Of a DNA stretch of 64,000 bases, positions 23,640 to 36,054 are shown one piece after another (the stretch's first letter is position 1; each line of letters opens with the position of its first letter). Under the pieces are notes generated by a model. It made no database searches. It saw nothing but the letters and a program-made list of their open reading frames with translations, and had not been told where the DNA came from. The position numbers and the translations under genes were made by a program. This DNA is from Macrobrachium rosenbergii (taxonomy: Eukaryota > Arthropoda > Malacostraca > Decapoda > Palaemonidae). The DNA is taken from positions 54,002,986 through 54,066,985 of the forward strand of contig NC_089781.1 in assembly GCF_040412425.1 (NCBI RefSeq), written 5' to 3'.

Positions 23640-25786
23640 AATGGCTTAAGTATTCAAATTTTTGGCAAACGGACCTTCAAAAACTTTAGGAGGATTGGAG
23701 CTATCATCACTATTACCACCAATGCTGCATAATGCAAAGGGCCTCTGTGAAATTCTGCCACTCATGTCTTTCTTGAGCTGTATCTTCTACAAATCTCTGC
23801 TCATGTTCAGCCTCTTTTCACATAGTTTACATCCAAGTAGGTCTGGCTCTTCCGTCTTTTCTGGTGTCTGCAGAATCTCAGCTGTTTCTATCATGCACTA
23901 TTCTTTCAGGGATTATGCGAAGGATATACCCAAGCAATCTCCATCTCACTTTCATCATTATCTCATCTGTATATGGAATTTGTGTGATTTTCCCTGAGGT
24001 ATCACTCAACTCTGTCCTGCCAGCTGACTTGATATTTTTTCCTCAAACTTGTTTCTCAGATTTACATGGTCTTTTAGATTCTATTTCCATTGTCATACCA
24101 TGATTTATGTCTGTAGGTATACAGATCTTAGTACATGTAATGTATCATATCACTTCCGTAGGCAGTTTCAGTTGATGGTATTGTCTTTACCATCAGCCTG
24201 TCTGTCCAAATAGTCAAACATATTTTCTTGATTTTATTTTTCACTAACTAGATTGAGTACTTAGCACATTCTACTTTGCATTTGTCATATCCTCCTGAAA
24301 TTTGCCTACGTTTACTATTTGCTCTGTGTGTCTTTTGTTGCTTTGTCTCTAGCTTTGGCTATCCTGTGGATGTTTCTCTGGCCCTCCGGTGTGTCAACAT
24401 TCTCATACAAATCATTGAAAGCAGCAGCCTTGGCTCTGCCAACTTGTTGTTTTGCAACTTTCTTTTGCTTCTTTTGATATTTGCTCGTTTTCTTCTGTTT
24501 TGTGTTTACCATACTTCTTTGGGATTCTTTTTCTTTTTCTTGATCTTGTCTTGTGTGTCTTTATTCCGCCACCAACTTTCTTTTATCTTTTTTGGTGACC
24601 TTTGCCTGATGTTTTGCCTAAAATTTCTCCCCATGCCTTAGGATCACATTGCTGTTAAACTCCCACCAATCATTTACATCATCTTCCAACTTTATTTCTC
24701 TCAGAACATTCTCCTTAAACCTAGATCTCAACTCCACATTTTCTGCCTTCTCTAGCTCCCACCATTTGATCTTAGGGTTACTTTTCCTCTTTCCCTTTGT
24801 CCCTTTTCGAATTGAAAGGTCCGCAACCACCAGCTTATGTTGTTGGCCAACATTCTCTCCATATATCACTTTACAATCCTTTACTTCCTTAAGATGTTGT
24901 CTCCTACAGAGCAGAAAATCAATTTGACTCTCTCTTCCACCACTTCTATATGTCACATAATCTTTCTTCATAAAGAATGTATTAATTAGTGCCATATCAA
25001 ATGCCACTGCGAAGTCTATAATGCCTTCGCCTTCTTCGTTCCTCTCCCCCATTCCTAGTCCTCCATGGATTCTTGAAATCACTCTTCTATCTGTACCTAT
25101 ATGTCCATTCAAGTCTCCACCCAATACAACTCTCTCTTCCTCTGAGATTGATGTTAATATTTCATCCAACTCCCGCCAAAACATTGACTTCTCTTCCTCA
25201 TCACATCCAGCTTGTGGGGCACAAGCACTTATCACATTTACTACTTCTTCTGATAACATTAATTTGACCTTCATTATCCGACTACCACTTCTTTTGACTT
25301 CTACCACTTTTTTTCCTTCAGTTCACTGTTTACAATGATGCCTACTCCACTTCTACCATTCTCGTCTGCTCCACTGTACAGGAGCTTACATCCTCCTCCT
25401 ATTTCCTTTGCCTTGTTCCCTCTCCACCTTGTTTCTTGCACACACAAGATGTCAACTCTCCTCGTATTCATCATCTCCGCCACCTCTCTACTCTTTCCTG
25501 TCATACTACCCACATTTAATGTCCCAATTCTTATCATATGGACTTGCTTCTTTAGCCACAATCGCCCACACTGCGGTAGCCCTTGCCTATTTATCGGAGG
25601 GGTCAGGTGAGGCCCCTGCGCGTCGCTTAATCTGGGTACGCCCTGGCATTCTCTCTGGATCTGGATTCGACTAACTATGGTTCTGGCGTTGGGTTTTTAC
25701 AGTCGGATGCCCTTCCTGTCGCTAACCCTCTCTGTTTACCCGGGCTAGGGACCGGCTGGCTTGCCCCCAGAGGCTAGATTATACTC

Positions 25787-25788
<2 letters not shown>
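23640..25788 (-). mobile_element. RTE-type LINE with its RT core deleted
   Basis: On the minus strand: a 5' leader (about 25788-25570, with GTTAGCGACAGGAAGGGCAT, a phrase I associate with RTE 5' regions), an endonuclease (25561-24618), a basic linker (24512-24315: YENVDTPEGQRNIHRIAKAR), then directly the C-terminal tail. In about 23960-23650 the tail reads LGYILRIIPERIVH and RKDGRARPTW, as in RTE C-termini. The RT fingers-palm region of about 1.5 kb that should lie between linker and tail is absent. The element is therefore an internal deletion derivative. Confidence 0.8.
24618..25561 (-). pseudogene. RTE endonuclease domain
   Basis: Two overlapping frames. 25561-25301 gives the N-terminus: RIGTLNVGSMTGKSREVA, then DILCVQETRWRG (catalytic Glu in QETRW), SGVGIIVNSEL. 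25307-24618 continues with VNVISACAPQAG, VVLGGDLNGHIG (catalytic D-x-N), TYRSGGRESQIDFLLCR (the S-x-IDF/H motif) and GQQHKLVVADL (terminal catalytic His). This AP-endonuclease-like enzyme nicks the target DNA to prime reverse transcription. One frameshift around 25305 splits an otherwise well-preserved domain; vertebrate annotators often label this family 'craniofacial development protein 2-like'. Confidence 0.88.

Positions 25789-25872
<84 letters not shown>
25789..25872. repeat. (TA)n microsatellite
   Basis: About 42 TA units immediately upstream of the RTE 5' end. Confidence 0.97.
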
Positions 25873-25874
<2 letters not shown>

Positions 25875-28567
25875 TATAGTACAGTATACAGCAAAAGTCC
25901 TGTAACCCATCTTCTATAGGCTATTTTTCGTTGGAAAGACGATAATGCTTGTTACTGTACCTTTGCAATTGGGTGGATTCACTTTATTGTACTCTTGGTG
26001 TCCGAAAAAGGGGAAAAGTAAATGGTCACTTGACTTTTCCTGCATAATGTACGAGCAGCTAATTACTGTTAATATTTTCATTCGCTTATTATTATCAAGT
26101 TTTATGAGTCCAGAATGACTTCGTCTAATCTTAGAGACAAACAGTTGTTTATTGTAGGTTGTAATTGGATGATCTGCCAATTCATTACTTTCAATTAAGA
26201 ATCGTTCAAGTGAGCAAATTGAAGTCCTTGGTATACTTATACTTTTTAGTGTGCAAGCAATCTTAGTATTTAAAAGCCCACCAACACTCGAACTACCATG
26301 CCGGTAATATTGTGTGGAATATGAAAACAACTTTCATTATAGTGTTACAATTCAGCCATTGTTGTACTCTGTCACTAAGAGGACAGGAGCGATCATATGA
26401 AATGACATGCCCTTACATGGATCCTTTACTGTATTTATGTAACATAATTACATATGAGGAAACTTGACCTTATAGTCAATGGGTGGATTATGGTGTTTCG
26501 GGCTAAGCTCAAGCACTGGGACCTATAGAGGTCATTCAGTGATGTATTATAACCCATGACATTTTTTTCTTGGCAAAGCAAGTTTTAATGTTGTTCCACA
26601 AGTTATATTTTACTAAGAAATCAAAAACTATTGCTTTATAGAACATATAATTATCTTTCTGCACCTTATGGAAGTCAACAAATGACGAAAACTTGGTAGC
26701 CTTGGATGTCCGGGTGTACTCCTTACCCAAAAAAAGTGCCCAATTATTCATTTACCTGTTCAAACTTAGGTAGGGTTTGCCACGGGCCTCCTCACTTTTA
26801 AACAATTGTGCAAGTCGAATCACAAAAGCTGTCCTGCAACCACGGGGACAGTAACTTATCATAGCCGCCGTTCTTGAAGCCTTGACAAGGTACGAATATT
26901 CATTCAGAATTTCAGAGACAGCTGTTTGTCATCATCACCTTGTGGGAGGAGTCGGGACGTCATATGTTTACGACGTCACGTATAACTTTGAACCCACACA
27001 TTAGAGTGTTCCGCCACTGGCTTCGGCTGCTTTATTTTACTCTTATGAATATACTTTTTTCTAATATACGTAATAAAGAATGCTGCCGAAAATTAGGTAG
27101 GGATGTAAAGTATACTATGGGTAAGTAATATCTTTGTCAAATGCACACAAAAAAAGTTATTCCGAAAAAACAACGAGACAAAGGCTCTGAATCTCATAGT
27201 AGTTGCAGGAAATATATAACAATTCTTAGGAATTTCCAATTTTGTCCAATCATATATCAGCCAGTCGTCTTAATATGCAACTTCTTTGCTTATGCTTTCC
27301 CAGTTCGAACCTCCTCTCGTTAGGTCCTTTAAAAATGAAATGTGCAGATCCTCTTCCCTTTTGGCTTGTCATAAAGACCTTACCTCCCACTTGTAGTTTA
27401 TGGATTTTTGCCCTCATTTCATATATAGCTTTCGTCTCAACCTAAGACTCATTCTCCATCTCTCATGTAAGTGTGCAAGTGCTCCTCAAGAGTTAATTCC
27501 TAGCAGATATTCGATATAAATGATTTTACTTTTATCTGCGGGTTTTGAGTTGTATGGCCGAACGCTAGCTCAGTGCCAACCAGGATGGGAAAATTGCAGG
27601 AAGAAATTTCTTCCCATAAATTGTCTACCCATCATTTTTTGTTCTCCGGAAATAAATTTCTTGAAACTGATTAGAGAGTCTGAGGAAAATTTTCGATATT
27701 TTACAAGTTTCCTTGGTGATGCCGAGTCAAATGAATAAGCTGAATCCGTAAGACTTCCTATTAACTTTAAAAATACTTAGCCGTCGAGTTTGTACCCTTG
27801 TTGCTCTGAATAGTCTTTGCCTTACCAAATTTGGAAAATTTGTTAGTTAACAAACCATTGCTGTTTTAGCTTTTCCGTTCCATGCTAGGATAACTTTTGG
27901 ATAATGGAGCAATATGTCAGTAATTGTTAGTAGATACTCTTATCCCTTTTTCTTCTCAGTAAAGCGCCTATTAGACCAGCCACTACATTTTCAAATGGGT
28001 CCCCTACTGATGGAATGCTGCTTAATAGAGCTTTTAGTATTACTTCATTTGGTTTTTCTGCTGATTTTTTTATGACAGTTACCAGTACTTCCATAATATT
28101 TTACATACTTCATCTAAAGCCAAAATACAAGAACATTTGATGTTCACCAAAGTAACCCCGACATTATCTTAAGTTATTGCAAATGCTTTTGAACCTAAAA
28201 ATCATGGAACAACTACTTGTTCATTGCTTCTTTACGCGGTATTCACGGACAAGCTTAGTGATAGGGAACTGTATTTTTCAACATGAATAGCACTTCATAC
28301 ACGTCATTTAACTCTTCGCTTACTTTGTTCTCAAAAATGCAATGCAACTCTCATTTCTCTTAGACGTAATAAGTAGAGATTTTTTTCTCTGCAGGGGGTA
28401 AAGAGAAAGAGAGTCCCTCTGTTTGAATTTAAAGATCTCTTTAATGCGTTCTTTTTCCTTCATTGTTACTTCTGTCTCTTTTATACTTTATAACCTTTAT
28501 TCCCTCTTAGTACGCAACTTCTGTGACTGCCATTTCCAAGATCTGATGCCATAAAGTACTTGATGCA
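25873..28567. other. Mostly unique sequence, no supported gene
   Basis: A 138-codon minus frame (26330-25914) and a 71-codon minus frame (26751-26536) show no motif I can name. The only repeat I recognise is the SINE-3 fragment at 26494-26545, listed separately. No convincing exon pair was found. Confidence 0.45.
26494..26545 (+). mobile_element. SINE-3 fragment
   Basis: GCACTGGGACC, then TATAGAGGTCATTCAGTGATG, is the reverse complement of a stretch at 36061-36100 (TGAATGACCTATTTGGTCCC, AGTGCTAGG). The two occurrences in opposite orientation mark a dispersed short repeat; its ends are not defined. Confidence 0.5.
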
Positions 28568-28864
28568 GTGTGGACATTTCCACATTATTCAAAATTTATC
28601 CCCCCCCAAAAAAAAAATGGGATGGTATTCAACAAAGACCTATGCGAATTTTCAGAACAAGAAGTTGTAAATAGATGCCTTCCTTACGTTTATTCAGAAG
28701 GAATTAGGTGGAAACAAGAAAGTCATCTCGTTCAAAACGTTTCCTGGCTACATAACTGTGGGACATTGTTAAGAAATTTAAAAGTAAGCCTAGCTAATTC
28801 TTCAAACGAAATTAAAGTGTCAAAGTATACGGAAATACTATGTTCAAAAGAGCATTGTGTGTGA
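28568..28864 (+). CDS. Short unrecognised frame, possibly LINE ORF1-derived
   Basis: 98 codons from ATG to TGA. The middle (FNKDLCEFSEQEVVNRC) is faintly like the 'D-L-x-x-x-S-E-x-E-I' helix found in some LINE ORF1 RNA-binding domains, but no zinc knuckle or RT is nearby. A chance frame is equally possible. Confidence 0.2.
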   Translation: MWTFPHYSKFIPPQKKNGMVFNKDLCEFSEQEVVNRCLPYVYSEGIRWKQESHLVQNVSWLHNCGTLLRNLKVSLANSSNEIKVSKYTEILCSKEHCV

Positions 28865-29107
28865 GTGTCCTGCTGTAAAGATGTGCATTGAAAGTTTGCC
28901 CTTCATACTATTTTAAACAGGATTTTCTGGAAATTGCAAACATATTTTGTATATGTATATATAGGTTGTGCTTAACTGATGGGGATGATAAAAGCCCTGA
29001 ATCAACAGGTGCCTAAATTCTTCAGAAACTATTCAGAATGTAAGAAATGAAGATTTATTTTCGACTTTTCTACCTCCCTGGGAATATACAGAAACAAACT
29101 CTTAACC

Positions 29108-31378
29108 CGGTTTCTTCTGCGGCAGCTGAATTTGATTCTAAGCCTTTCTCTCCTGTTGCAACTAAATTTGTTTCTAAGCCTTTCTCTCCTGATACAGCTA
29201 AATTTTTTTCTGCCTTGCTTTCCTGTTGCAGGTGAATTTGTTTCTAAGCCTTTCTCTCCTGCTGCGGCTAAATTTGCTTTTAAGCCTTTCTCTCCTGCTG
29301 CAGCTGGGTTTGCTTCTAAGCCTTTCTCTCCTGCTGCAGCTGAATTTGTTTCTAAGCTTTCTCTCCTGCTGCAATGAATTCTAAGCTTTTCTCTCCTGCT
29401 GCAGCTGAATTTGCTTCTACGCCTTTCCCTCCTGCTGCAATGAATTCTAAACCTTTCTCGCCTGCTGCAATGAATTCTAAGCCTTTCTCTCCCGCTGTGG
29501 CTGAGTTTGCTTCTAAGCTTTTCTCTGCTGTGGGAGTTGAATTTGTTTCTAAGCCTTTCTTTCCTGCTGCAATGAAATCTAAGCCTTTCCCTCCTGCTGC
29601 AATGAATTTTAAGCCTTTCTCTCCTGCTGCAATGAATTCTAAGCCTTTATCTCCTGATGCGGCTGAGTTTGCTTCTAAGCCTTTCTCTGCTGCGGTAGCT
29701 GAATTTGTTTCTAAGCCATTCTCCTGCTGCTGCTGAATTTTCTTCTAAGTCTTTCTCTCCTGCTGCAATGAATTCTAAGCCTTTCTCTCCTGCCAAAATG
29801 AATTTTAAGCCTTTCTCTCCTGCTGTGGCTGAGTTTGCTTCTAAGCCTTTCTCTCCTGCTGCAGCTGAATTTGTTTCTAAGCCTTTCTCTCCTGCTGCAA
29901 TGAATTCTAAGCCTTTCTCTCCTACTGCAATGAATTCTAAGCCTTTCTCTCCTGCTGCGACTTAATTTGCTTCTAAGCCTTTCTCTCCTGCTGCAGCTGA
30001 ATTTGTTTCTAAGCCTTTCTCTCCTGCTACAATGAATTCTAAGCCCTCTCTCCTGCTGCAATGAATTCTAAGTCTTTCTCTCCTGCTGCAATGAATTCTA
30101 AGCCTTTCTCTCCTGCTGCAGCTGAGTTTGCTTCTAAGCCTTTCTCTGCTGCGGCAGCTGTATTTGTTTCTAAGCCTTTCTCTCCTGCTGCAATGAATTC
30201 TAAGCCTTTCTCTCCTGCTGCGGCTGATTTTGCTTCTAAGCCTTTCTCTGCTGCAGCAGCTGAATTTGTTTCTAAGCCATTCTCTCCAGCTGCAGCTGAA
30301 TTTGCTTCTAAGCCTTTCTCTCCTGCTGCAAAGAATTCTAAGGCTTTCTCTCTTGCTGTGGCTGAATTTTCTTTTAAGCCTTTCTCTCCTGCTGCAGCTG
30401 AATTTGTTTCTAAGTCTTTCTCTCCTGCTGCAATGAATTCTGAGCCTTTCTCTCCTGCTTCAGTGAATTCTAAACCATTATCTCCAGCTGCTGCTGAATT
30501 TGCTTCTAAGCCTTTCTCTCTGGCTGCGGCTGAATTTGCTTCTAAGCCTTTCTCTACTTCTGCAACTGAATTTGTCTGTAAACCTTTCTCTCCTGCTGCA
30601 ATGAATTCTAAGCCTTTCACTCCAGCTGCTGCTGAGTTTATTTCTAAGTCTTTCTCCTCTGGGGCAACTGAATTTGTTTCTAAGCCATTCTCCTGCTGCT
30701 GCTGCTGAATTTGCTTCTAAGTCTTTCTCTTCTGCTGCAACTGAATTTGTTTCAAAGCCTTTCTCTTCTGCTGCAACTGAATTGGTTTCAAAGCCTTTCT
30801 CTTCTGCTGCTGCTGAATTTGTTTCAAAGCCTTTCTTTTATGCTGCTGATGAGTTAGCTTCTAAGCCTTTCTCTCCTGCTGAACTGAATTCGTTTCTAAG
30901 CCTTTCTCTCCTGCTGAACTGAATTCGTTTCTAAGCCTTTCTCTCTTGCAGCAGCAGAATTTGCTTTTAAATCTGTCTCCTGCTGCAACTGAATTTCTTT
31001 CTAAGCCTTTCTATGCTGCTGCAGCTGAATTTGTTTCTAAACCTTTCTCTCCTGCTGCAGCTGAATTTGTTTTCTAAGGCTTTGTCTTCTTCTGCGGCTG
31101 AATTCGTTTCTAATCCTATTCTCTCCTTCTGCAGCTGAATTTGTTTCTAATCCTATTCTCTCCTGCAGCTGAATTTGTTTCTAAGCCTATTCTCTCCTGC
31201 AGCTGAATTTGTTTCTAAGCCTATTCTCTCCTGAAGCTGAATTTGTTTCTAAGCCTATTCTCTCCTGCAGCTGAATTTGTTTCTAAGCCTATTTTCTCCT
31301 TCTGCAACTGAATTTGTTTCTAAGCCTTTCTCTCCTGCTGCTGCTGCTGCCGAATTTGCTCTTAAGCCTCCCCCCGCC
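29108..31378. repeat. Minisatellite array 1 (30-36-bp units)
   Basis: Roughly 65 imperfect head-to-tail units. The 36-bp type is GCTGCAGCTGAATTTGTTTC followed by TAAGCCTTTCTCTCCT. A 30-bp type has GCTGCAATGAATTCTAAGCC followed by TTTCTCTCCT. Most unit lengths are multiples of three, so long frames exist on both strands: plus 30061-30708 (unit peptide AAAEFVSKPFSP) and minus 30620-30039 (unit peptide GEKGLETNSAAA). Frames change at units of irregular length. I know no protein with this repeat. The array's right side is interrupted by a LINE, beyond which array 2 continues in the same orientation. Confidence 0.9.
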
Positions 31379-31986
31379 TTCCCCCCCCCGCAAGTTGGGA
31401 CCATCTTGACGTGTTGAGGGGGCTCTTGAACCCCAGGAATCTGTTCCCGGGTTTGAGTCGAAGAGTCTTATATATGATTATTTATTTCTTAGGATTAATT
31501 TTTGTGGATTTTCCACTTTTGCTACAATTTATCAGACCTGACAAACAGGAAAAGATATAGCTAGGATTGGGTTTATACCCGAAGCTAAATAGTGGGAACT
31601 GTGGTAGGACCATCAACTACCCGATATGTTTGGACTTGAGAGATATCAAATTGATAGCTCAAGAGCGAAACTATTCTTTAGGGCTGGACTACGGAGCCCA
31701 GGGGCGTCTGGTTCTGAGGACAGGACTCTCAGCATTCTACCCGCTTTGCCCATGATATGATTAGGGTGGGGACGATTGTATTCTTGTAATACTCTCAGTC
31801 CTAGCAAGCAGGCTTGGCTTACACTTGGGACACTCTAATCATGTTTTGCCATCCCCTGTGGGGTAGGGTAGGGAGCAGACATTTGAGAGTCGGTTCTCAC
31901 TTGAGCCATTGGTGGAAGAATAAACTCCATGAAAGATTGATATCTTTTTAAGGTTTTCAGTTTGTTTTTTCCTCTCCAATCTTTAT

Positions 31987-33115
31987 GATTGGTCACTCTA
32001 ATGCTACCGTTTCGGCACAGTTGACGACCCCTGCTCCAGTACAGAGTAAATCTTTTAGTATGGAAATGGATAATTCTCTGGATAATCCAAATAATCAAAA
32101 TCAGGGTGGTAATAAAACTTTAATACCGTATAAAACACCCAAAGAGTAAATACCAAAATGACCCAACCGTGACTCACTTTGACTCCCTCTTTGGGAGTGG
32201 AAGCTGGCCAAAGTTTCTAACCATGGAAACAGAACAACAAATTTCAGCCTTAAAGTTGGAAAATTACTTATTAAAAAGACATCCAACAACAAAAATATCA
32301 TTCAGACAAATAAAAGAAAGGACATGGCTTATAGAAGCCACAACAAAAAACCAATCCGAAGACTATTTGTCCATAAAAAGTATTGATAAGGTAAATGTAA
32401 TTATAAAAGTACATGACACTATGAACAGCATTCAGGGTACTATTGTACTACCTGAAAATAATAACGAACCAGTCGAGAAGAATATGCTATTGAACTCTCT
32501 TAAAATGAGATATCCCAAAGTCCAAGATTATGAGGTATATATATTACCAGGTAAACAGAATAACAAAATATTAAGAATTGCAAAAATAAAATTTGGAGGT
32601 CAAGATCTACCTCAAAAAATAAAAATTTTGGGCCAAAATATGGAACTGAGACCTTACATTCCAAAACCACGACAATATCAAAATCGTATTATGGCCACAT
32701 GAAGAACTGTCGAAATGAACCTATATGTGCTTATTGTAGTTCTGATGAACATAACACAAAGTGGAAGTGTAGTGAGACAAAGTGTGTAAACTGTGGGCAA
32801 GATCATCACTCAAGGTCAAAAGAATGTTTGTACTATATATAATACAGAATTGAAAATGGTACAAGAAAGAACAGGGATGTCTATAAAAGAGGCTAAGTTG
32901 GAATTAAAATTGAGAGAAATTCAAGATCCGTGTAAGAAACATACACATTCTTCAGTGATAAGAGCCAATAATGAAACAAAAACGCATATAGATAGAAGTA
33001 ACAGAGCACAGAAAAGTAAATCTCAAGAAGAAATAAATGCTTTAGAAATAAAAACTAAAATGGTAAAGAATAAAAACAGGTACAAATGGGATGGATATTT
33101 TATCCAATTCATTTG
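31987..33115 (+). pseudogene. LINE ORF1 (gag-like, zinc knuckles)
   Basis: Starts at ATG 31987 (MIGHSNATVSAQ...). A frameshift near 32145 leads into the frame from 32169 (SFL-type segment DSLFGSGSWPKF, then charged helices with an RRM-like RIAKIKFGGQDLPQKI). Another shift near 32700 reaches the Cys/His cluster CAYCSSDEHNTKWKC plus CVNCGQDHHSRSKEC, two CCHC-like knuckles that bind the element's RNA. The last part (32793-33115) is a basic tail (GMSIKEAKLELKLREIQ). Length fits non-LTR ORF1 proteins of about 350-400 residues. Confidence 0.7.
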
Positions 33116-33240
33116 AAATATTAATGCAAGTAGGAACGCAGAAGGATGCTGCTACCGAAGTAACAGAGGAGGGTCGTGATGGACTGGAAATTAAAGATAA
33201 AAAAAGATCTCTATAATAATACTCCCATAAAAGATATGGG

Positions 33241-34723
33241 AAAAATTCAGAAAAATAAATGGTACCAGTGTTAAACCACCCGGACATACCATATTAAAAG
33301 ATGGGAAAAAGAATACTTGATCCACAAGAAATTAGTAATGAAATAGGAGAAAACTTAGCAAAAGTAAGTAGTGATAAAAAATTAGATGTACACATCTGCA
33401 CAAAGAAAAACAGTATAGAATTAATAACAATAAATTTTGAAACCATAGAAGATATATATTATAATAGAAAATTTAATATGAAAGAGTTGGAATTTGCTCT
33501 TTTGAACACCAATAAATCTGCCCCTGGAGGTGATAGTATTTGTTTTGAAATGATCTGCCACTTAGCACCTTTGGCAGTCATACTTGTTAGAGTTTTATAA
33601 TCACTTTCATGGCTTCAAAATTTATTTCCTGACGACTGGTGTAAAGCTATAATTATTCCTACCCCCAAACCTGGAAAAGATCCCAGTAATGTAAACAATT
33701 ACAGACCAATTTCTTTAACAAGCTGCTTATGCAAATTACTAGAGAAAAGCTAAATGCTTGACTAGCATGGCACATTTGAGAAAATAAAATTTTGACTCCC
33801 ATTCAATTCGGGTCACATTGCAACAGATCTACACTGGATTCTCTGTCTAACTTGGAAGACCACATACGAAGAGGATTTGAATGACGATAAATTACTATAG
33901 CCGTCTTTTTTTACATTTAAAAAGGCATATGATACTACATGGAGATAAACAATATTAAAAACATTACATAAAAACAGCATCCATGGACATTTGCCTAGGT
34001 TTATCCAAAACTTTCTGACAAATCGCACTTTTCAAGTGAGAATTGATGATGTTTTGTCATGTACATTTCCACTTGAAAATGGTGTTCCACAAGGAAGCGT
34101 CCTTAGTGGCATACTGTTTACTTTAGCAATAAATGACATCAGTAATAACCTACCCATTTGAATTAAAAGTAACTTGTATATGGATGATTTTGCCATATGC
34201 TATTCAGCATCTCGCATAAAACATGCAGAGCGAATCATTAATAAAACTATAATAAAAACAGATGAATGGGCCTTATCTGTAGGCTTTAAATTATCCATAC
34301 AAAAGACTCAGTAGCAATGTTTTATAAAAATAAAAAGTGGAAAAAAGGTGAAGAAATATATTTAAAAATCAGAAATCATTCCATACCAACTGGCCAGCAC
34401 AGCAAAATTTTTGGGATTAGTATTTGATACTCACTTGAACTGGAAAGCCCACACAACATACATGAAATCAGAATGTAAAAGAGCATTAAATCTAATAAAA
34501 AAAACTATCGAACACTACTTTGGGAGCCGATAGACGTACCCTTACTGTACTGTATAAAGCAACAGTGCTGTCTGTCATTGATTATGGAAGCGAAATATTT
34601 GGCTCGGCATCAGACCCAACACTGAAAATGGTAGACCCAGTGCATAATGAAGGCCTTAGAATATGTTCAGGAGCCTTTAGATCATCACCAAAGTCATCTT
34701 TACAAGTTGAATTTGGTGAACTG

Positions 34724-34763
<40 letters not shown>

Positions 34764-35755
34764 GAGAGGTAGTAACAATGAAGAGTGCTCTGAGAATTCA
34801 AACAAATGATTCTCCAACCAAAAAATTATTTGGATTAAGAGATGTGTTTATAATCAATCTTCCGCCTCCTTTCCCAATTAGAGCTAGAAGATTGAGTGGC
34901 TGAATATACTTATACAATTACCTTTAATAGTAAAATCACCTCCTCCTTGGACAATGAGTAAAATGAGAATTTGTACACACTTAAAATGTTTATCAAAAAG
35001 TTTTTCATATACACCAGAACACCATAGACAACATGTAGTAGAACATATAATCCGAAAAGTTCCACATTACGCAATATACACCGACGGATCTAAGTCACAG
35101 TACGGAGTGGAATATGCTGCAGTGTCCCAGGACAAAATCTTTTCAGTTCTCTCTACCAGATAATGCTTCAGTATTTACAGCTGAGTTAAGTGCAATAGCA
35201 TCAGCTATAAAAATAATTAAAGAAGCCTCATTTAATAATTTTGTGATTTATAGCGACTCCAGAAGTGCTATAGTAGCTATTCAAAGTTACAATCCAAAAA
35301 TAATATTGTACAACAATTAAGCTGTCACTCCATAAATTGTATAATAATGGAAAAAATATAGAAATATGTTGGATCCCTGCCCATGTAGGGATTAAAGGAA
35401 ATGAAGAAGCTGATAAAGCAGCTAAAGAAGCAGTCCACTTGACAAGAGCTAATGTAAACATCCCTGTCAGTGACTGTTAAGATATATAAAAAATGGCAAA
35501 ATATATGGAATGAAGAACCTAAAAATAATAAATTGAAACAGATAATGTCCAGTGTTTGAAAATGGAGTTCATCATATCAGAGAAAGAGACACACAAATAA
35601 TTCTGACGCGTCTTCAAATAGGCCATACTCGTTTGACACATGGATACTTAATGAACAGTCCATGTTCATTCCCGAATGCCCAGATTGCATGTATATGTGT
35701 GAATGTCCAAAATATAACCTGCAGCGATTATCAAATTTTGGAACTAGATCAATAA
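33241..35755 (+). pseudogene. LINE ORF2: reverse transcriptase and RNase H
   Basis: Linker and fingers at 33301-33600 (FNMKELEFALLNTNKSAPGGD), then IIIPTPKPGKDP...NNYRPISLTS (33645-33720), FKKAYDTTWR (motif A, about 33920), NGVPQGSVLSGILF (motif B, about 34080) and LYMDDFAICY, whose Y-M-D-D box is intact (about 34175). RNase H follows: YTDGSKSQYGVEYAAV (35070), FTAELSAIASAIKII, IYSDSRSAIVAI (35250) and an [17 protein letters not shown] stretch (about 35370). The end carries RLQIGHTRLTHGYL and a Cys cluster. Stops and frameshifts divide it into more than six frames. Confidence 0.85.
34725..34760. repeat. (CT)n microsatellite inside the LINE RT
   Basis: About 17 CT units interrupt the thumb region of the RT, encoding Leu-Ser repeats in frame. 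Expansion occurred after the element lost constraint. Confidence 0.9.
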
Positions 35756-36054
35756 AGAAAATTTTGTCAGAATCTCATACATTTTCAGTAATTTTAATGT
35801 TCATGAGGGGCTATGATTTAATTAATAAAATATAAAAATAAGTAAATAATAGAAATACGAAATACCTTATGGTGTCTAAAGAATTTTAAAACAAATAAAT
35901 TTTAAAATGTTGCTTAACTTTTTCTGAATTTTAATATACTATACCATTTTTGTAAGTATATATGGAAACATGAGTATAAAAGTACTTATTGTGTAAGTGT
36001 GTTCCAGTGTGAGAGCGTATGCGTTTGTGCAGTTTATAATTTCATTTTCATTCA

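Larger units (their letters stand above)
31430..35850 (+). mobile_element. LINE (ORF1, RT, RNase H) lacking its endonuclease, inserted in the minisatellite
   Basis: A 5' leader (31430-31980, with TGCCATCCCCTGTGGGGTAG) is followed by ORF1 (31987-33115) and then an RT-RNase H ORF2 (33241-35755). The roughly 700-bp endonuclease that should start ORF2 is missing: ORF1's tail passes within about 130 bp into the RT linker. Multiple frameshifts and stops make it a fossil. Arrays 1 and 2 flank it in the same orientation, which suggests insertion into a pre-existing array. The 3' end is AT-rich and near 35850. An RNase H-bearing clade (I/LOA/R1-like or Jockey-like) is likely. Confidence 0.75.

Noticed and set aside
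24649..25674. Plus-strand frames rich in Ser, Leu and Pro
   Set aside because: They are antisense shadows of the RTE endonuclease.
25914..26330. 138-codon minus-strand frame as a gene
   Set aside because: I can match it to no family and it has no supporting promoter, splice or repeat context.
28380..28440. Exon starting after TTTTTTTCTCTGCAG near 28394
   Set aside because: There is a good acceptor pattern but no donor within a plausible distance and no open frame worth calling.
29108..31378. CRISPR-like array
   Set aside because: Units are contiguous and variable with no unique spacers. It is a minisatellite in animal DNA.
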